Shown here: one piece after another, positions 9,177-18,267 of the stretch
Layout of the letters: each line of letters opens with the position of its first letter
Numbering within the stretch: position 1 is the first letter of the stretch
NCBI RefSeq assembly: GCF_014268755.2
Contig: NZ_CP077093.1
Coordinates: forward strand, 5,608,501 to 5,672,500
DNA from: Pseudomonas vanderleydeniana
Lineage (GTDB): Bacteria; Pseudomonadota; Gammaproteobacteria; Pseudomonadales; Pseudomonadaceae
DNA: 64,000 nucleotides
Direction of reading: 5' to 3'
Position numbers and translations under genes: made by a program
Notes under the pieces: model-generated
The model's input: the letters and a program-made list of their open reading frames with translations, nothing else
Told to the model about the DNA's origin: nothing
Database searches by the model: none

Positions 9177-10031
9177 TCAAGGCATGGCGAAAAAGCGATT
9201 GAAACAGTCTGCAACAAGGGCTGCCCCGGCCTCGTCGTTCAGGTGCAGGTGATGACCGCCGGGCAGCACCTGTTGCTTGAAGGGTAGCTGCTCCAGCAGG
9301 CTGCGGTGCTGGGCCAGCATGCCCGCCTCGGCCACCACCAATTGCGCCGGGCAGGCCACCCGCCGAACGAAGGCCATGGCCTGCTCTTCGGTCAGGCGCA
9401 GGGGCGAGGCCAGGGTCAGGCGATTGTCGCTGCGCCAGGTGTAGCCACCGGGAACCGGCATCAGGCCGCGCTGCGCCAGCAATTCGGCGGCCTCGCGACT
9501 GACCGCGACCAGGCCCTTCATCCGCGCCTCGACAGCCTGGTCCAGGCTCTGGTGCAGGGACTTGCGCTTGTCCGGCAGCCGCATCTGCGCCTGCAGGGCC
9601 ATACCCAGGCGCTCGGCCGCGCTTTCCCCCGGGGCGGTCGGCGGGATCACGCCGTCGATCAACGCCAGGTGCGAAACCCGCTCGGGCAACGCACCGGCCA
9701 GTACCACCGAAACGATGGCGCCAAGCGAGTGCCCAAGCAGGGCGAAACGTTGCCAGCCCAGTTGTTCGGCGACCTGCAACACGTCATGCACGTAATCCCA
9801 GAGCGCGTAGCCGGCCCCCACCGGACGATGCCCGGAATGCCCATGGCCGGCCATGTCGAGGGCAACGATACGCAAGCCCTTCAGCTTCGGCGCCAGGCGC
9901 ACGAAGCTGTTGGCATTGTCCAGCCAGCCGTGCAGGGCGATCACCGGCAGCCCGTCTTCCGGACCGAACAGGTGGGCCGCCAGCTCGATATGCGGCAGGC
10001 TCAGGCGTATCTCCTCGATTGCCGCACTCAT
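9177..10031 (-). CDS. Alpha/beta hydrolase
   Basis: Cytoplasmic hydrolase, 284 aa, beginning MSAAIEEIRLSLPHIELAAH. It has the oxyanion-region motif HGWLDNANSF, the nucleophile elbow GHSLGA (Ser about residue 110) and a C-terminal GGHHLHL with the likely catalytic His. A helical cap sits between about residues 130 and 220. The start overlaps the stop of the upstream hydrolase by 4 nt (ATGA), so the two are translationally coupled. The substrate is unknown; it resembles the esterase/lipase-like proteins annotated near gpsA in other pseudomonads. Confidence 0.88.
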   Translation of the reverse strand: MSAAIEEIRLSLPHIELAAHLFGPEDGLPVIALHGWLDNANSFVRLAPKLKGLRIVALDMAGHGHSGHRPVGAGYALWDYVHDVLQVAEQLGWQRFALLGHSLGAIVSVVLAGALPERVSHLALIDGVIPPTAPGESAAERLGMALQAQMRLPDKRKSLHQSLDQAVEARMKGLVAVSREAAELLAQRGLMPVPGGYTWRSDNRLTLASPLRLTEEQAMAFVRRVACPAQLVVAEAGMLAQHRSLLEQLPFKQQVLPGGHHLHLNDEAGAALVADCFNRFFAMP

Positions 10032-10837
10032 GATTGCGCCCCTTGGCTGGCGCCTCGCTCCCAGCGGCTGAAGATCTCCTTGAGCAGTTGCGCGGTGTCC
10101 TGCGGTCGCTCCAGCGGAAACATGTGGCCTCCGGGCATGCTCAGGGATTCGCCATGGGGCAGTTGCCTCACGGCCCGGGTGTGATGGCGCATCACCACGC
10201 GACTCGAACGACCACGCACCACCGCCAATGGCACCTTCAGATGCCGGGCCAGGCCAGGACTGGTATGAGGCACGCCACGGTAGATCCTGATTTCGGTGTC
10301 CGGATCGAAACTCAGGCGCAGGCGATCACCCTCGGCACGCAGGCCATGCTGCAGGTAGGCGTCGAGACAATCCGGGTCGAACCCGCGAAACAGGCTTTTG
10401 CCCGCAAAGTACTGGCGCGCGCTTTCCAGGTCGCTGAATTCCTCGCGCCGGCCCAGGGTGCGGCCGGCCGGGGTCAGCCGGTCGATGAAGCCCAGCCGCT
10501 TGGCCGCGCGGATCACCCACTGGTCGGTGCGGGTCAGCACTGGCGAGTCGAGCATCACCAGCCCCCGGTAGAGCTGCGGCTGCCGCAACGCCGCATGCAG
10601 GTGCAGGACGCCGCCCAGGGAGTGGCCTACGCCCCAGACCGGGCCGGGCTGCTGTTCCAGGTGGTGGATCAGTTCGTCGACCAGGTTGCGCCAGTTGTCG
10701 TCCACCGGAAAACGCGGGTCATGGGCATGCTGTTGCAGATGGGCAACCTCATACTCCGGCGACAGGGCGGCGAACAGCTTGCCGTAGGTGCCCGAGGGAA
10801 AACCGTTGGCGTGGGCGAAGAACACGTGCTGCGACAT
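10028..10837 (-). CDS. Alpha/beta hydrolase
   Basis: The 269-aa product begins MSQHVFFAHANGFPSGTYG and carries the nucleophile elbow GHSLGG (Ser about residue 88) and a C-terminal GGHMFPLERP with the catalytic His. ANGFP at the start is typical of this Pseudomonas hydrolase family. The open frame extends to 10897, but the chosen start matches the fold's beta-strand N-terminus. The Shine-Dalgarno is weak, so the start is less sure. The downstream hydrolase gene overlaps it, giving a two-gene unit of different hydrolases. Substrate unknown. Confidence 0.85.
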   Translation of the reverse strand: MSQHVFFAHANGFPSGTYGKLFAALSPEYEVAHLQQHAHDPRFPVDDNWRNLVDELIHHLEQQPGPVWGVGHSLGGVLHLHAALRQPQLYRGLVMLDSPVLTRTDQWVIRAAKRLGFIDRLTPAGRTLGRREEFSDLESARQYFAGKSLFRGFDPDCLDAYLQHGLRAEGDRLRLSFDPDTEIRIYRGVPHTSPGLARHLKVPLAVVRGRSSRVVMRHHTRAVRQLPHGESLSMPGGHMFPLERPQDTAQLLKEIFSRWERGASQGAQS

Positions 10838-10948
10838 ACCGGAACCATTCCATGAAAAACAGGTGTTCATTGTCGGCAGGAGACCCGCCGCCAGCAATGA
10901 CCGTAACTGCCAGGAATGATGACAGTCCGGTCACGGCTATGGCGCCGC

Positions 10949-11392
10949 TCAGCGGCTCGGCGGGGTCTGCCCCAGCGGTACCACGGCCATGGTCAGGCGC
11001 GAGACGCAGTTGGTCTTGCCATCGTCGCTGCTCAGGCGGATGTCCCAGACATGGGTGCTGCGACCGATATGGATCGCTTTCGCCACAGCCGTGACTCGTC
11101 CGCTGCGCACACCGCGCAGGTGGTTGGCATTGATTTCCAGGCCCACGCAGTAGTACTGGCTGGTATCGACGCACAGGTAGCTGGCCATCGATCCGACCGT
11201 TTCGGCCAGTACCACCGAGGCCCCTCCATGCAGCAGGCCGAACGGCTGGTGGGTGCGATGGTCGACGACCATGCTGGCCGTCAGCGACTCGTCGTCGAAA
11301 GACTCGAAGCGGATGTCCAGCACTTCGCTGATGGTGTTCTTCGCCGAGGCGTTGAGTTGGTCGATATTCGGAACGGTACGCCACAAGGCCAT
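10949..11392 (-). CDS. Hotdog-fold acyl-CoA thioesterase (PaaI/YbdB type)
   Basis: The 147-aa single hotdog domain has the family motif HQPFGLLHGGASVVLAETVGS, in which the HGG loop and the acidic residue (Glu) on the long helix form the active site of the YbdB/YdiI/Arthrobacter-type group. It hydrolyses acyl-CoA thioesters. AAGGAG precedes the ATG. It sits 26 bp downstream of an AMP-binding (acyl-CoA ligase-like) gene on the same strand, so the pair can make and break acyl-CoA. Confidence 0.9.
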   Translation of the reverse strand: MALWRTVPNIDQLNASAKNTISEVLDIRFESFDDESLTASMVVDHRTHQPFGLLHGGASVVLAETVGSMASYLCVDTSQYYCVGLEINANHLRGVRSGRVTAVAKAIHIGRSTHVWDIRLSSDDGKTNCVSRLTMAVVPLGQTPPSR

Positions 11393-11418
11393 CTTGCACT
11401 CCTTAAGATTATTGTTGG

Positions 11419-13074
11419 TCAATCCTGCCACTGTACCGGCTGCCCGTGCTCGCTCCAGAGCTGGAAACGCGGGCCGTAGCGTTGCTCGATCACCGGCCGC
11501 TTGATCTTCAGCGTGGGCGTGAGAAAGCCGTTTTCCACCGCCCAACTATCTTTCACCACCACCAGCGCGCGCAAGCGCTGATGCTTGTCGAGCGCCTGGT
11601 TGACCTCCTCCAGCAACGCCGCCAGCCCGGCCTGCAGGCTTGCCCGCGGGGCCTGGGTGGCACTGGCCGAGAGCACGCACAACCCCAGCGGGGCCGGCAG
11701 GCCATCGCCCACCACGCAGACCTGCTCGAGCCAGGCACTGGCCGCCAGGCGGTTCTCGATCAGCGCCGGGGCCACGTACTTGCCCTTGCTGGTCTTGAAG
11801 ATTTCCTTGAGTCGCCCAGTCAGGCGCAGGTTGCCACCGGCGTCCTGTTCACCCTTGTCGCCGGTTCGCAGGAAACCGTCCACAGTGAGGGCTTCGGCGG
11901 TTTTCTGCGGGTCCTTGTAGTAACCGAGCATGGTCGCCCCGCTACGCACCAGGACCTCGCCCTGCTCGTCGATCCGCACCTCGACGCCCGGACACGCCTC
12001 GCCGATCCACCCCGGCAGGTGTCGCCCCACGCGGCAGATATGCGAATAACCGCTGTTTTCGGTCATGCCATAGACCTCGAGCACCTCCAGCCCGAGGCGC
12101 CGGTACCACTGCAACAACTCGCGAGGCACTGGTGCCGCGCCGGACAGGGCGATACGCAGCGCATCGAGCCCCAGCCCCACCAACACCTTGTGCCCGACCC
12201 GCCGCCCGATCAGCGGCAGCCTCAACAGAAAATCCAGCCGCGTCGGCGCGACCTTTTCATAGACCCCCATCTGGAACTTGCTCCAGATCCGCGGGACGCC
12301 AAACATCGCCGTGGGGCGTGCACGTCGCAGGTCGGTCAGGAAGGTTTCCAGGCTTTCGGCGAAAAATACCGTCTGTCCGGTGAAGATCGACGCCAGCTCG
12401 ACAAACATCCTCTCGGCCACATGGCATAGCGGCAGGTACGACAGCACCCGGTCGCCCTCGCCCAGGCCAAACAGGCCAATGGCGTTGTTGGCGGCGAACG
12501 ACAGGGTGGCGAAGCTGTGCATCACGCCCTTGGGCTGGCCGGTGGTGCCGGAGGTGTAGATCACCGTGGCCAGTTGTTCCGCCGCCGGCCGCGGATCGTC
12601 CTGGATCGGTGGACAGGCCTGCAGGTCGCTCCAGCGGAAATCGAAATCCCCCGATGGGCATAGCGGCAGGCTGATGGTTGGCAGGCCGGGCCGGACGCCC
12701 GCCGACATTCCCGGCCAATCGTCAAGCTTGCCGATGAATGCCAGGGCCACCTCGGCGTGTCCAAGCACCTGGGCGACGGAGTCCGCGGTCAGATTGGGAT
12801 ACAGCGGTACGGAGACATGCCCGGCCATCCAGATCGCCAGGTCGGCAATGATCCAGTGGGCACAGTTCTTCGAAACGATTGCGACATGGCTGCCTGGCGG
12901 CAACTCGTGCTCACGCAACCAATGGGCCGCGCAGCGGGCCTGGTGGCCAACCTCCGACCAGCTCAGCGTCTGAACCTCGCCACCACCGACCGGCTGGACC
13001 AGATAGGGCTGATGCGGATGACGAGCTTCGCGCTCATAGAAGACTTCCAGCGGCAAACGAAAAGCGGCAGACAT
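11419..13074 (-). CDS. AMP-binding enzyme, long-chain acyl-CoA synthetase-like
   Basis: ATP-dependent adenylation enzyme, 551 aa. The P-loop VIYTSGTTGQPKGVMHS is at about residues 172-188, followed by SYLPLCHVAERM (class typical of the long-chain FACS branch), YGMTENSG, the hinge TGDKGEQDAGGNLRLTGRLKE, and the C-terminal catalytic Lys in TPTLKIKR. No acyl-carrier or transmembrane part. GGGAGGGAG lies before the ATG. It is followed by a thioesterase gene and preceded by a 16-bp palindrome. Likely substrate: medium or long-chain fatty acid (family inference). Confidence 0.9.
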   Translation of the reverse strand: MSAAFRLPLEVFYEREARHPHQPYLVQPVGGGEVQTLSWSEVGHQARCAAHWLREHELPPGSHVAIVSKNCAHWIIADLAIWMAGHVSVPLYPNLTADSVAQVLGHAEVALAFIGKLDDWPGMSAGVRPGLPTISLPLCPSGDFDFRWSDLQACPPIQDDPRPAAEQLATVIYTSGTTGQPKGVMHSFATLSFAANNAIGLFGLGEGDRVLSYLPLCHVAERMFVELASIFTGQTVFFAESLETFLTDLRRARPTAMFGVPRIWSKFQMGVYEKVAPTRLDFLLRLPLIGRRVGHKVLVGLGLDALRIALSGAAPVPRELLQWYRRLGLEVLEVYGMTENSGYSHICRVGRHLPGWIGEACPGVEVRIDEQGEVLVRSGATMLGYYKDPQKTAEALTVDGFLRTGDKGEQDAGGNLRLTGRLKEIFKTSKGKYVAPALIENRLAASAWLEQVCVVGDGLPAPLGLCVLSASATQAPRASLQAGLAALLEEVNQALDKHQRLRALVVVKDSWAVENGFLTPTLKIKRPVIEQRYGPRFQLWSEHGQPVQWQD

Positions 13075-13114
13075 GAGACTCCCTCCCTTTTGTTTTTATT
13101 CCGGAGCAAACCAA

Positions 13115-13130
13115 CCAAGCACTTGCTTGG
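13115..13130. promoter_or_regulatory. Perfect palindrome CCAAGCA-CT-TGCTTGG before the AMP-binding gene
   Basis: The 16-bp inverted repeat lies 41 bp upstream of the minus-strand AMP-binding start, where a promoter or 5' leader is expected. Its size and symmetry fit a TetR-type fatty-acid regulator, but the sequence differs from the PsrA box (AAAC..GTTT). No regulator gene is nearby. Confidence 0.5.
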
Positions 13131-13283
13131 CTGACTATTCCATGAGCACGACGACACTGCAAGCCCATCCCTTACAGCCATGGCGCCAGGCAAGGGAAAC
13201 CAGCCGTAGAGGGTGGAATCTGATAGCCGCGTCGCGGCGGCTGGGATCGAATTCCCGGTTTCCCAGCCCTTTACGAGGCGATC

Positions 13284-14105
13284 ATGTCGACGATAGGCAA
13301 TCTCTTGCGAAGCTTCATTCCCTTGCGCAGCCGCCCAGCGGCAGGACAGCCCCCCCTGATGGCCGGAACGAATCCGCACCGACAGTCCTGGCCGGGACAG
13401 TTGCCGACGTCGGAACCCGCGCTCATCGAAAGAGACCTGACCTTGCTGGGACTCAAGGACTCGCTGGAAGCGGCACGGGATTTCCTCGGCGCCAGCCCCA
13501 CACTACGGGTCTACCCCTTGTACGGCCTGCTGGAGCTGATGGTGGCGAGCACCGTGAGGTTTCCCAACATCCTGCGCAGTTGGGACGGCGTGGCCCTGGA
13601 AGGCGGCGGCCGGGTATCGCTGCATGTACAGAAGAAGCTGTTCGACCTGCGCGTGCCGACCACGCTGTCGCCGGTACTGACCAAGGCCCTGAAGAATTGC
13701 GCCCTGAACATCGCGGCCAACCTCGAGGGCGCTACCCTGGCACTGCCGTTCGCCGGGATCGACACCCGCCAGCCCTTCAGGGGCTGGAGCAAACCTGCGA
13801 TCTGCCAGGTACTGCGCTCGCTGCAGGTCACCAACGTCAACATGACCGGCGTCGACCTCAGCGGAGGCGACCTGGCTGGCGTACGGTTCTTCGGCCAGTA
13901 CCACGAGGCGAACTTCATGGCCGCCAACCTGAATGGCGCCATGCTCTCGAGTGGTTTCAAGGGCAACAACTTCAACCACTGCGACCTGCGCCACGCCATG
14001 CTCTCGGGCTACTTCGAGCAGTGCACCTTCAAGGGCGCGAAGGTCAACAGCGTGGCCCTCAAGCAAGCCCGCTGCGAGCTGAACGGGGCCGTGCTGACCC
14101 CGTGA
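13284..14105 (+). CDS. Pentapeptide-repeat protein
   Basis: The 273-aa protein has an N-terminal region (1-180) without recognisable domain and a C-terminal block of pentapeptide-like repeats (about 190-270): VDLSG GDLAG VRFFG ... ANFMA ANLNG AMLSS ... CDLRH AMLSG ... CTFKG AKVNS. These form a short right-handed beta-helix. No signal peptide or membrane segment. GAGG precedes the ATG. It stands alone between oppositely oriented genes. DNA-mimic (Qnr-like) proteins have far longer helices, so that role is unlikely. Function unknown. Confidence 0.82.
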   Translation: MSTIGNLLRSFIPLRSRPAAGQPPLMAGTNPHRQSWPGQLPTSEPALIERDLTLLGLKDSLEAARDFLGASPTLRVYPLYGLLELMVASTVRFPNILRSWDGVALEGGGRVSLHVQKKLFDLRVPTTLSPVLTKALKNCALNIAANLEGATLALPFAGIDTRQPFRGWSKPAICQVLRSLQVTNVNMTGVDLSGGDLAGVRFFGQYHEANFMAANLNGAMLSSGFKGNNFNHCDLRHAMLSGYFEQCTFKGAKVNSVALKQARCELNGAVLTP

Positions 14106-14111
14106 GTCCGA

Positions 14112-14561
14112 TCAGAGGTGATGAACGGCGTTGAGCGTCATGGCCCCAGCCAGTGGCCAGTCCCCTTCCAGCTCCGCCAGGCTGGCAGTGTTCATCGGTT
14201 GCGGGCTGCGCAGGTGGCCAGCCTCGAGCAGGCTGATCAGGCTGCCGACCAGGGGCTGGTGACTGACCAGCAACAGGTTGTCGGCCGTGTCGAGCTGCTC
14301 CAGCACCCGCGCCGGGTGACTGTCGGGGGTCAACCACGGCACGGTGATGATCGGCGGCTCGAACCCCAGCAACTCGCGCACCAGTTGCGCAGTCTGCTGG
14401 GCCCGCACATAGGGGCTGGCATAGATCGCCGCCAGCGGCTGGTCGATCAGATGAGCGGCGCTGCGCAGCACTTCCTGGCGACCATGGGCGGTCAGGTTGC
14501 GCTCGGCATCACTGCTCACCTGGGGCTCGGCCTGCCCATGGCGCAACACCCAGAGCTTCAC
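14112..14561 (-). CDS. sixA: Phosphohistidine phosphatase SixA
   Basis: Histidine-phosphatase superfamily, 149 aa. The catalytic RHG is at residues 7-9 (MKLWVLRHGQAEPQ), the second conserved Arg is in YASPYVRAQQTA, and the catalytic His is in LLVSHQP. SixA dephosphorylates phosphohistidine on HPt domains or on the nitrogen phosphotransferase NPr in E. coli. The start is GTG and overlaps the DUF4389 stop by 4 nt (GTGA), giving an operon gpsA-DUF4389-sixA. Confidence 0.92.
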   Translation of the reverse strand: MKLWVLRHGQAEPQVSSDAERNLTAHGRQEVLRSAAHLIDQPLAAIYASPYVRAQQTAQLVRELLGFEPPIITVPWLTPDSHPARVLEQLDTADNLLLVSHQPLVGSLISLLEAGHLRSPQPMNTASLAELEGDWPLAGAMTLNAVHHL

Positions 14562-14893
14562 AGCTTGGGCTCCTCGTCACGCGCCGGATGCGACGCTGGC
14601 GGCACGCTGTGCGCAGCCTCGCCTTCCGGCGCGCGGGGAGCCGGCCAGTCGGCGAACGGCCAGGGCTTCTGGTCACTGTGGAAAGTACCGAAGCGACCGA
14701 TCTGGGCCAGGAACTGGCTGAGGCTGTCGCCGAAGTTCATCAGGTTTCCACTCGGTGCTCCGTAGAACAGCCGGTAGACCAGCTGGATCAGCACCACGGC
14801 ACCGAGGATGAACTGGGCGACCTGCCAGACCAGCAGGAACACCAGCATCCACAGTATGCGCAGCACGATGGATTCATATTTCGCTTCGTTCAT
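14558..14893 (-). CDS. DUF4389 membrane protein
   Basis: The 111-aa product has one long or two close hydrophobic segments (about residues 10-42: ILWMLVFLLVWQVAQFILGAVV-like) followed by RLFYGAPSGNLMNFGDSLSQFLAQIGRF, the DUF4389 signature, and a Pro/Glu-rich cytoplasmic tail. It lies 22 nt after gpsA and overlaps sixA. This three-gene order is recurrent in pseudomonads (recalled). Function unknown. Confidence 0.82.
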   Translation of the reverse strand: MNEAKYESIVLRILWMLVFLLVWQVAQFILGAVVLIQLVYRLFYGAPSGNLMNFGDSLSQFLAQIGRFGTFHSDQKPWPFADWPAPRAPEGEAAHSVPPASHPARDEEPKL

Positions 14894-14915
14894 GTCTTGC
14901 TCCTGTTGCGTGGAA

Positions 14916-15941
14916 TCAGTTGAAACCGCTGGTGGAAATGAAGTCGACATCGGTCTTCGGCTCGCCACGCATCAGCAAGGCAATCACCTGGTCGAGCGTA
15001 CGACCTTCGAACAGGATCGCATGCAGGCCGGCCACCAGCGGCATGTAGACACCCACCTCCTGGGCCTTGGCCTTGAGCACCTTGAGCGTGTTGACGCCTT
15101 CGGCCACTTCGCCCAGGCGGTTGACCGCCTCCTCCAGGCTCAGGCCCTGGCCCAGGGCGAAACCGACCTGGTAGTTGCGGCTCTTGGGCGAGGAACAGGT
15201 GACGATCAGGTCGCCGACGCCGGCCAGGCCGAGGAAGGTCATCGGGTTGGCCCCCTGGCTCACGGCAAACCGGGTCATCTCGGCCAGGGCCCGGGTGATC
15301 AGCATGCTCTTGGTGTTCTCGCCCATGCCCAGGGCCACCGCCATGCCGGCAATGATCGCGTAGACGTTCTTCAACGCCCCGCCCAGTTCGACGCCAAAGC
15401 GGTCGGCGCTGGCATAGACGCGGAAGGTGCTGCCGTGCAGGGCCGCCTGGACCCGGCTGCAGAGCTCTTCGTCCTCGCTGGCGACCACGGTGGCGGTCAA
15501 GGCATGCTCAGCCACTTCACGAGCCAGGTTCGGCCCCGACAACACGCCGATCCGCGCCTGCGGCGCAATGTCCTCGAGGATCTGGCTCATCAACTTGAAG
15601 GTCTGGGGCTCGATGCCCTTGGTCAGGCTGACCAGCAGCTTGCCGCGCAGACGCTCGGCGTGCTCGGCCAACACACTGCGCAGGGCACTGGACGGCAGGG
15701 CGACGAAGAACAGCTCGCAGCCGTCGAGCGTCGCGGCCAGGTCGGTCACCGGCTCGACCGCCGGATGGATCCTGATCCCCTTGAGATAGCGCGGATTTTC
15801 GCGATTGACACGAATGGCCTCGGCCTGTTCCGGGTCACGCATCCATTGACGCACCCGATGACCGTTCTCGGCCAGCAGATTCGCCACGGCGGTTCCGAAG
15901 CTCCCGCCCCCCAGGACCGCAATAGGGTGCTGTTCAGTCAT
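14916..15941 (-). CDS. gpsA: NAD(P)-dependent glycerol-3-phosphate dehydrogenase
   Basis: Makes sn-glycerol-3-phosphate from dihydroxyacetone phosphate for phospholipid synthesis, in the cytoplasm. 341 aa. The N-terminal dinucleotide site is [18 protein letters not shown]; other marks are SLTKGIEP, the GPNLAREV motif and the catalytic Lys in [10 protein letters not shown], with the C-terminal domain [19 protein letters not shown]. The start [12 protein letters not shown] is chosen over the longer open frame (to 16109) because it puts the nucleotide-binding strand at the N-terminus. First gene of the operon with DUF4389 and sixA. Confidence 0.97.
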   Translation of the reverse strand: MTEQHPIAVLGGGSFGTAVANLLAENGHRVRQWMRDPEQAEAIRVNRENPRYLKGIRIHPAVEPVTDLAATLDGCELFFVALPSSALRSVLAEHAERLRGKLLVSLTKGIEPQTFKLMSQILEDIAPQARIGVLSGPNLAREVAEHALTATVVASEDEELCSRVQAALHGSTFRVYASADRFGVELGGALKNVYAIIAGMAVALGMGENTKSMLITRALAEMTRFAVSQGANPMTFLGLAGVGDLIVTCSSPKSRNYQVGFALGQGLSLEEAVNRLGEVAEGVNTLKVLKAKAQEVGVYMPLVAGLHAILFEGRTLDQVIALLMRGEPKTDVDFISTSGFN

Positions 15942-16141
15942 ATGCAATCCGTTTTTACCAATGGCGATGGCCGCATTATACGGAGCCACCGGGCGGCAGC
16001 CAGTCCCAAACGCATTCGGCACGCGACGCTCTGACGCGAGGATTTTTCCACTTTCGCGGACGGAATGCAGGCTCTGTGCCATGGCAAACCCGTCCAGCTC
16101 GGTTAACATGGGCGGCTATTACCTGCGATCAAGGCTGATCC

Positions 16142-18265
16142 GTGTCCTCTGGCCCCCCATTTCACCGCTCCCCCGTACTCCTGGCACTGCTGTTCAGCAC
16201 TCCCGTGCTGGCCGACGATCTGTTCCTGGAGAACCAGCCGCTGCCTGAGGTATTGACCGCCACGCGGCTGAAACAATCCCCGGCGTCGGTGCCCGGCAGC
16301 ATGACCGTGATCGACAACGAGCTGATCAAGGCCAGCGGCGCCCGTGACATTGCCGAACTGCTGCGCCTGGTACCGGGCATGATGGTCGGCTACACCAATG
16401 GCAACCAGGCGGCGATCAACTATCACGGGACCGACGCCGCCAACGCGCGACGCATGCAGGTGCTGATCGATGGCCGCTCGGTGTACCGGGCGGGCCTGGC
16501 CACGGTGGACTGGAGCGACATTCCGGTAGCCATGGAAGACATCGAGCGCATCGAGGTCTTCCGCGGCCCGAACACGGTCAGTTACGGCGCGAACGCGCTG
16601 ATGGCCGTGGTCAACATCCTCACCAAGTCGCCGGGCAGCACCCATGGCTCGCGGCTCAAGGTCACCCGTGGCGAGCGCGGTATCAACGACTGGTACGCCA
16701 GCCAGGGCCTCGGCTGGGATACCGGCGACCTGCGCCTGTCGATGTCCGGCCAGCAGGACGACGGTTTCGACAGCGATCGCCTCGGTGCCGACTACCGCGA
16801 TAGCCGCCGACTGAACCGCTTCAATCTGTCGGTCAGCCAGATGCTCAACGAAAGCCAGAGCATCGACTGGCAGCTGAACGCAAAGGAAGGCACCAACCAG
16901 CGGCCCTACACCTACAAGGCGGTGTTTCCCAACGTCCAGGAAGCCGGCAACAACTCCGACGTGGTGGCCAAGGATTATGCCGGCTCCCTGCGCTGGAACC
17001 TCGACCTCAGCCCGCAGCACAGCCTGTACGTCCAGGGCTCGGCGCAGCACTGGGACCGCCAGCAGGTCTGGCGCGCCTGTGACGCCAAGGTGTCGTTCAG
17101 CCCGCAACTGACCCAGTTGTGGCAGCTCAACCCCAACTATGCGGAAAACCTCGCGCGCCACATGACCAGCTATTCGGCAGGCAGCCCACCGGCCGGCAGT
17201 GCCGCCGAACAGGCCCTGGCCAGCCAGGTCCTGGATCAATGGAGCAACGGCGGCAGCAACACGGTCTGCGGCGATATCGACCAAAGTACCCGCGAAACCC
17301 GCTACGACCTGGAAGTACAGGACACCCTGAGCCTGTCGGACAGCCTACGCCTGGTCAGCGGCATGAACTATCGTTACGACCGGGCAGACTCCGAAACCTA
17401 TTTCAACGGAACCCTCGACGACAACACCTGGCGCCTGTTCGGCCAGCTCGAATGGCGCGCCAGCGAGCACTGGCTACTCCAGGGTGGCGCCATGTACGAA
17501 TACACGCAGCTGACCGGCGACTCGCTGACCCCGCGCTTTGCCGTCAACTACCTGATCAATCCGCGTCATGGCCTGCGCGCCGTGTATTCGGAAGCCATCC
17601 GTTCGCCGGACATGTTCGAGAACAACGTCAACTGGAGCTACCGGGTGACCAACCTGGACTCGCCGACCTACGGCCAGAACAGCGGCCAGTACTTCGTCAA
17701 GACCCGGGGCCCGGGCAACCTCGACAAGGAACTGATGCGCTCGCGGGAGTTGGGCTACAACGGCTACTTCGTCGATATCGGGCTGAACCTCGATGTGAAG
17801 CTGTTCTACGACGAAATCACCTCGATGGTCAGCACGCCCCTGCGCAACAACCAGTTCATCGCCAGCAATGCCAACAGCGCGCGCTTCACCGGCAGCGAAA
17901 CCCAGCTCGACTGGCGCCTGGGCAGCGCCGACCGGTTGCGCCTGACCTACGCCTACGTCGATGTGCAGGCGAGCAACCCTGCCGACACCCAGTTCACCGC
18001 CCGCAACAGCGGTTCGGCCGGCTGGATGCGCGACTGGGGCTCGGGCTGGTCGAGCTCGCTGTTCTACTACGGCGACGACGCGATCAACCAATACCGTTTC
18101 GAGCGGGTCGACCTGCGTGTCGCCAAGCGCATCCCCCTGCACCGGGCCAGCCTGGAACTGGCCGGGGTGATGCAACAGCGCCTGGATGACCAGCCCCTGA
18201 CCTGGCCTGACAACAACTATGACCAGCGCCAGGTTCTCTACTTCAGCGCCGAGCTGGAATTCTGA
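16142..18265 (+). CDS. TonB-dependent outer-membrane receptor
   Basis: 707 aa, GTG start, with a signal peptide (cleavage after PVLA, about residue 24). The TonB-box/plug region follows: LPEVLTATRLKQSPASVPGSMTVID, RDIAELLRLVPGM, VLIDGRSVY, and IERIEVFRGPNTVSYGANALMAVVNI, then a 22-strand-type barrel ending in YFSAELEF with a terminal Phe. It resembles siderophore/vitamin receptors (CirA/BtuB-like plug), but there is no secretin/STN signalling domain and no adjacent sigma factor. The next two genes follow at +2 and with a 4-nt overlap, so the ligand may be passed to a periplasmic binding protein and sensed by the kinase. Ligand unknown. Confidence 0.92.
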   Translation: MSSGPPFHRSPVLLALLFSTPVLADDLFLENQPLPEVLTATRLKQSPASVPGSMTVIDNELIKASGARDIAELLRLVPGMMVGYTNGNQAAINYHGTDAANARRMQVLIDGRSVYRAGLATVDWSDIPVAMEDIERIEVFRGPNTVSYGANALMAVVNILTKSPGSTHGSRLKVTRGERGINDWYASQGLGWDTGDLRLSMSGQQDDGFDSDRLGADYRDSRRLNRFNLSVSQMLNESQSIDWQLNAKEGTNQRPYTYKAVFPNVQEAGNNSDVVAKDYAGSLRWNLDLSPQHSLYVQGSAQHWDRQQVWRACDAKVSFSPQLTQLWQLNPNYAENLARHMTSYSAGSPPAGSAAEQALASQVLDQWSNGGSNTVCGDIDQSTRETRYDLEVQDTLSLSDSLRLVSGMNYRYDRADSETYFNGTLDDNTWRLFGQLEWRASEHWLLQGGAMYEYTQLTGDSLTPRFAVNYLINPRHGLRAVYSEAIRSPDMFENNVNWSYRVTNLDSPTYGQNSGQYFVKTRGPGNLDKELMRSRELGYNGYFVDIGLNLDVKLFYDEITSMVSTPLRNNQFIASNANSARFTGSETQLDWRLGSADRLRLTYAYVDVQASNPADTQFTARNSGSAGWMRDWGSGWSSSLFYYGDDAINQYRFERVDLRVAKRIPLHRASLELAGVMQQRLDDQPLTWPDNNYDQRQVLYFSAELEF

Positions 18266-18267
18266 GC

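Noticed and set aside
13143..13283. Short coding region starting MSTTTLQAH upstream of the pentapeptide gene
   Set aside because: No ribosome site, runs into another frame of the next gene, and no domain.
16142..18265. FecA-type signalling receptor (with sigma/anti-sigma regulation)
   Set aside because: No N-terminal STN signalling domain before the plug and no ECF sigma or anti-sigma genes nearby.
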